NCBI GenBank assembly: GCA_036625225.1
Contig: JAZKUF010000004.1
Location: forward strand, 1 to 64,000
Source of the DNA: Accumulibacter jenkinsii
GTDB lineage: Bacteria > Pseudomonadota > Gammaproteobacteria > Burkholderiales > Rhodocyclaceae
DNA: 64,000 bases
Direction: 5' to 3'
Positions 62,222 to 64,000 of the stretch are shown piece after piece; position 1 is the stretch's first letter; every line of letters begins with the position of its first letter. The notes below the pieces were generated by a model, which saw only the letters and a list, made by a program, of their open reading frames with translations, was not told the DNA's origin and made no database searches. A program made the translations under genes and the position numbers.

Positions 62222-62772
62222 GGCGGATTCCCGGCGAGAATTTCGGCGCCCCGCTGGTGCAAGGACCAGACGAGTTCGATTTCGAGTTCATTCGTATCAG
62301 CCGCAGGACGCGCGAGACGCAGCCGGTCGAGACTGAGCGCCGGGTCGGCAAGCAACGCCTCTTCGAGCATCGCCCGCAGTCCCTCGTAACTGCCTGTGAG
62401 CGGCTGTGCAACGAGCAGCCGCTCGCTGCCGAGTGCGCTTTTCGGCAACATCGTCAACTCGGTCTGCGTGGCACGCAGGAGTTGCTTTTCAGCCAGCGCC
62501 AGCAGCCCGGCAAGGCGCACTTCGCGCTCGCCGACACCGGGCAGGACGGCGACCAGTTGCTGCGCTTCTGCCGCAGCCCCGGCCGGCCGGGCGGCGACAT
62601 GCGCTTCACCCGCGCGCGCCTGCAACGCATCCGCCGCACGTGCCGTCGTTCGCGCCGCCGCGTCCCAGTCGGCGCCAGGACCGCAGGCGATGAATCCGGC
62701 CAGCAGCAGGCACACGACGCCGACCAGGCCTGGCCAGCCCCAGAGGCGCAAGCGGGCGACCAGCGCCTTCAC
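62218..62772 (-). CDS. GspM/PilO-like inner-membrane protein
   Basis: A 184-aa protein with a single N-terminal membrane helix (GWPGLVGVVCLLLAGFIACG), an Ala-rich coiled-coil-like stretch to residue about 100, and a ferredoxin-like C-terminal half ending LRLARPAADTNELEIELVWSLHQRG. This is the general pattern of GspM/PilO platform proteins that pair with GspL/PilN. The identification rests mainly on size, topology and position. ATGA-coupled on both sides. Confidence 0.68.
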   Translation of the reverse strand: MKALVARLRLWGWPGLVGVVCLLLAGFIACGPGADWDAAARTTARAADALQARAGEAHVAARPAGAAAEAQQLVAVLPGVGEREVRLAGLLALAEKQLLRATQTELTMLPKSALGSERLLVAQPLTGSYEGLRAMLEEALLADPALSLDRLRLARPAADTNELEIELVWSLHQRGAEILAGNPP

Positions 62773-64000
62773 GGCCTGGCGCCTGCGGTTGGAAACTGAG
62801 CGCCCGGCGCAGCGTTGGACGAGCCACCAGACGGCGCACCGATGCGCGCCGTCAATTCGAAGCGCAGGCCGGCGCCGCTGGCCACCTGCGTTCGCCGCAG
62901 CGTCACGTCGTTCCAGCCCTCCTCGTGCGCCAGCGTGGCAACGACGCGCAGCGCCGCGGCGAGGTCCGGCGCGACGCCTTCGAGGCGAATTTCCGGCTGC
63001 GCCGCAGAATGTTCGAGCGCCAGCCAGTGCACGTCGTCACCGCCGGCGTTTTCGACCGCGACCAGGAGATCGGGCCAGGGGTGACGAAGCAAAGCGGCGA
63101 TCTCGCGCGCGATGCGCGCGGCTTCGACTCCCCGCGAATCGCTGCGCGCGCCGGCGAGCGCCGCAGTGACGCCGGACGGGAGGGTAAGCGCTGCGAGGCG
63201 CTGCAGGCGCGCCTCTTCGCCGAGCAGCGCCTGCCGGCTCGCGAAAGCCCCCCCGACGGCGGCGGCCAGAACCAGCACGCCGGTAGCGGCGAGCGCCCAG
63301 GCCAGCGCCGGCGGGCGCACAGCTTGTGGCAGCAGGTCGGGACACGGCCAGGCTGTGGTGGCAGTGCTGTCGTCGTCGCCCCCGACCCACCGCGCGTCGA
63401 CGTCCACCCCTTCGAGGGCGCCCATGCAGCACACGCCGGTCGCCTCCACACCAGATCCTTCGCCGCCGTAACCGATGACGATCACTGCCCGCTCGACGGC
63501 GCCGACCGCGGCGAGCGCCTCGACCAGGGAGTCGCCGTCGGCACGCTCGAGGCGCAGGTGGCGGATGGCGACGCAGACGCCGCCATCGACCTCGATCCAG
63601 GTGACCAGAGCGCCTTCGACGAGCGCCAGCGCCGCGTGCGGCGCCGCCGCCCAGACCGGTTCGGCGCGAGCAACTTGAGCCAGCGCGACGCTCCACCACG
63701 GGCGCAGCGCGCGCAGATAAACACCGTGCGCGGCGGCCTGCGCCTGCAGCACCGCCGCCTCGACGCCGTGCAGCGCGCAGGCGCCGCGCGTCGCTCCCGA
63801 CTGCCACGGCGCAATTCCCCAGCGTTGCGCCGCGGCGCCGTGATAATGCGTGAACAACTGGCGCGCGTAGGTCGCGATTTCGCCCTCACCGGTCAGCGGC
63901 AGACTCGCGTCGACGATGAGATCGTGCAGCAGGTCGCCGGCGACGAGCACTTCGGCGGCGCATCCCGGCTGCGCGGCGCACCACGCGTCAAAGCTTGCGT
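62769..64000 (-). CDS. GspL/PilN-like protein, partial (runs off right edge)
   Basis: The frame remains open to the window edge, so the true start is beyond 64000. The visible part has a cytoplasmic ATPase-fold-like domain (actin-like, as in GspL/PilM) up to about residue 210, a transmembrane helix (ALAWALAATGVLVLAAAVGGAFA), and a periplasmic ferredoxin-like domain ending with LRFELTARIGAPSG. It heads the visible part of the pseudopilin/secretin operon. Calling it GspL-like is inferred from topology and neighbours. Confidence 0.65.
   Translation of the reverse strand, partial: ASFDAWCAAQPGCAAEVLVAGDLLHDLIVDASLPLTGEGEIATYARQLFTHYHGAAAQRWGIAPWQSGATRGACALHGVEAAVLQAQAAAHGVYLRALRPWWSVALAQVARAEPVWAAAPHAALALVEGALVTWIEVDGGVCVAIRHLRLERADGDSLVEALAAVGAVERAVIVIGYGGEGSGVEATGVCCMGALEGVDVDARWVGGDDDSTATTAWPCPDLLPQAVRPPALAWALAATGVLVLAAAVGGAFASRQALLGEEARLQRLAALTLPSGVTAALAGARSDSRGVEAARIAREIAALLRHPWPDLLVAVENAGGDDVHWLALEHSAAQPEIRLEGVAPDLAAALRVVATLAHEEGWNDVTLRRTQVASGAGLRFELTARIGAPSGGSSNAAPGAQFPTAGARP

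Overview
This is a G+C-rich (roughly two-thirds G+C), densely coding proteobacterial window. The gene orders dapF-DUF484-xerC and cyaY/lptM-lysA, the two large PAS-GGDEF proteins, the FeoA-FeoA-FeoB-FeoC operon and the fused LivM-LivG transporter point to a betaproteobacterium of the Rhodocyclales, possibly a 'Candidatus Accumulibacter' relative. That placement is inference from gene content and order; no rRNA or tRNA was seen.

Region 1 (1-13025) is an accessory, decaying phage-defence island. On the minus strand it reads: RecQ-like helicase remnant, DprA-like remnant, BrxF, a BrxC/PglY-like (DUF6079-type) giant ATPase with a frameshift, an AlbA_2/COG2865 ATP-binding regulator, an unrecognised 446-aa protein, and a DNA methyltransferase. 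The order resembles a BREX type 3 locus with two extra genes. The methyltransferase is split by IS66-family elements: its start lies at 4984, its middle at about 2290-1505, and the rest is presumably left of the window beyond an IS66 tnpABC copy. The regulator carries a tandem array of 11-bp units inside its coding sequence. Eleven is not a multiple of three, so each gain or loss of a unit shifts the frame: a candidate phase-variation switch, currently out of frame with its C-terminal domain.

Region 2 (13053-25133) is mostly core: katG; a periplasmic DsrE-like plus rhodanese pair; a GNAT acetyltransferase; dapF, DUF484 and xerC; a PstS-like binding protein in tandem with a membrane PAS-GGDEF protein; a lytic transglycosylase; DUF2784; hslR; and a VanZ-like protein.

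Region 3 (25235-45148) combines iron and signalling. A Fur-box-like site precedes feoA-feoA-feoB-feoC. A chemotaxis operon follows (MCP, CheY-like, STAS, CheA, MCP, CheW, CheB, with no CheR in the window). Next is a divergent iron-regulated-looking locus (22-aa membrane peptide and DUF2325 protein on one side, OprB-type porin and ferritin-like protein on the other), then cyaY, lptM, lysA and a 1073-aa multi-PAS GGDEF protein.

Region 4 (45180-57105), all on the minus strand, holds a low-G+C capsule-export-like gene (KpsS type); a branched-chain amino-acid-type ABC transporter (LivJ, LivH, LivM-LivG fusion, LivF); a TauE/SafE permease; a trans-aconitate-methyltransferase-like protein; a SulP permease; riboflavin synthase; and an AI-2E family permease.

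Region 5 (57106-58040) is a small gene graveyard: a frameshifted PaeR7I/XhoI-like restriction endonuclease remnant and a tyrosine-recombinase N-terminal remnant with an in-frame stop.

Region 6 (58058-64000) is a type II secretion/type IV pilus-like operon on the minus strand (GspL-, GspM- and GspC-like proteins, secretin, three pseudopilins) that runs off the right edge. Several lesions are single-base changes in or near homopolymers, so assembly error must be excluded before any one of them is called a natural mutation.
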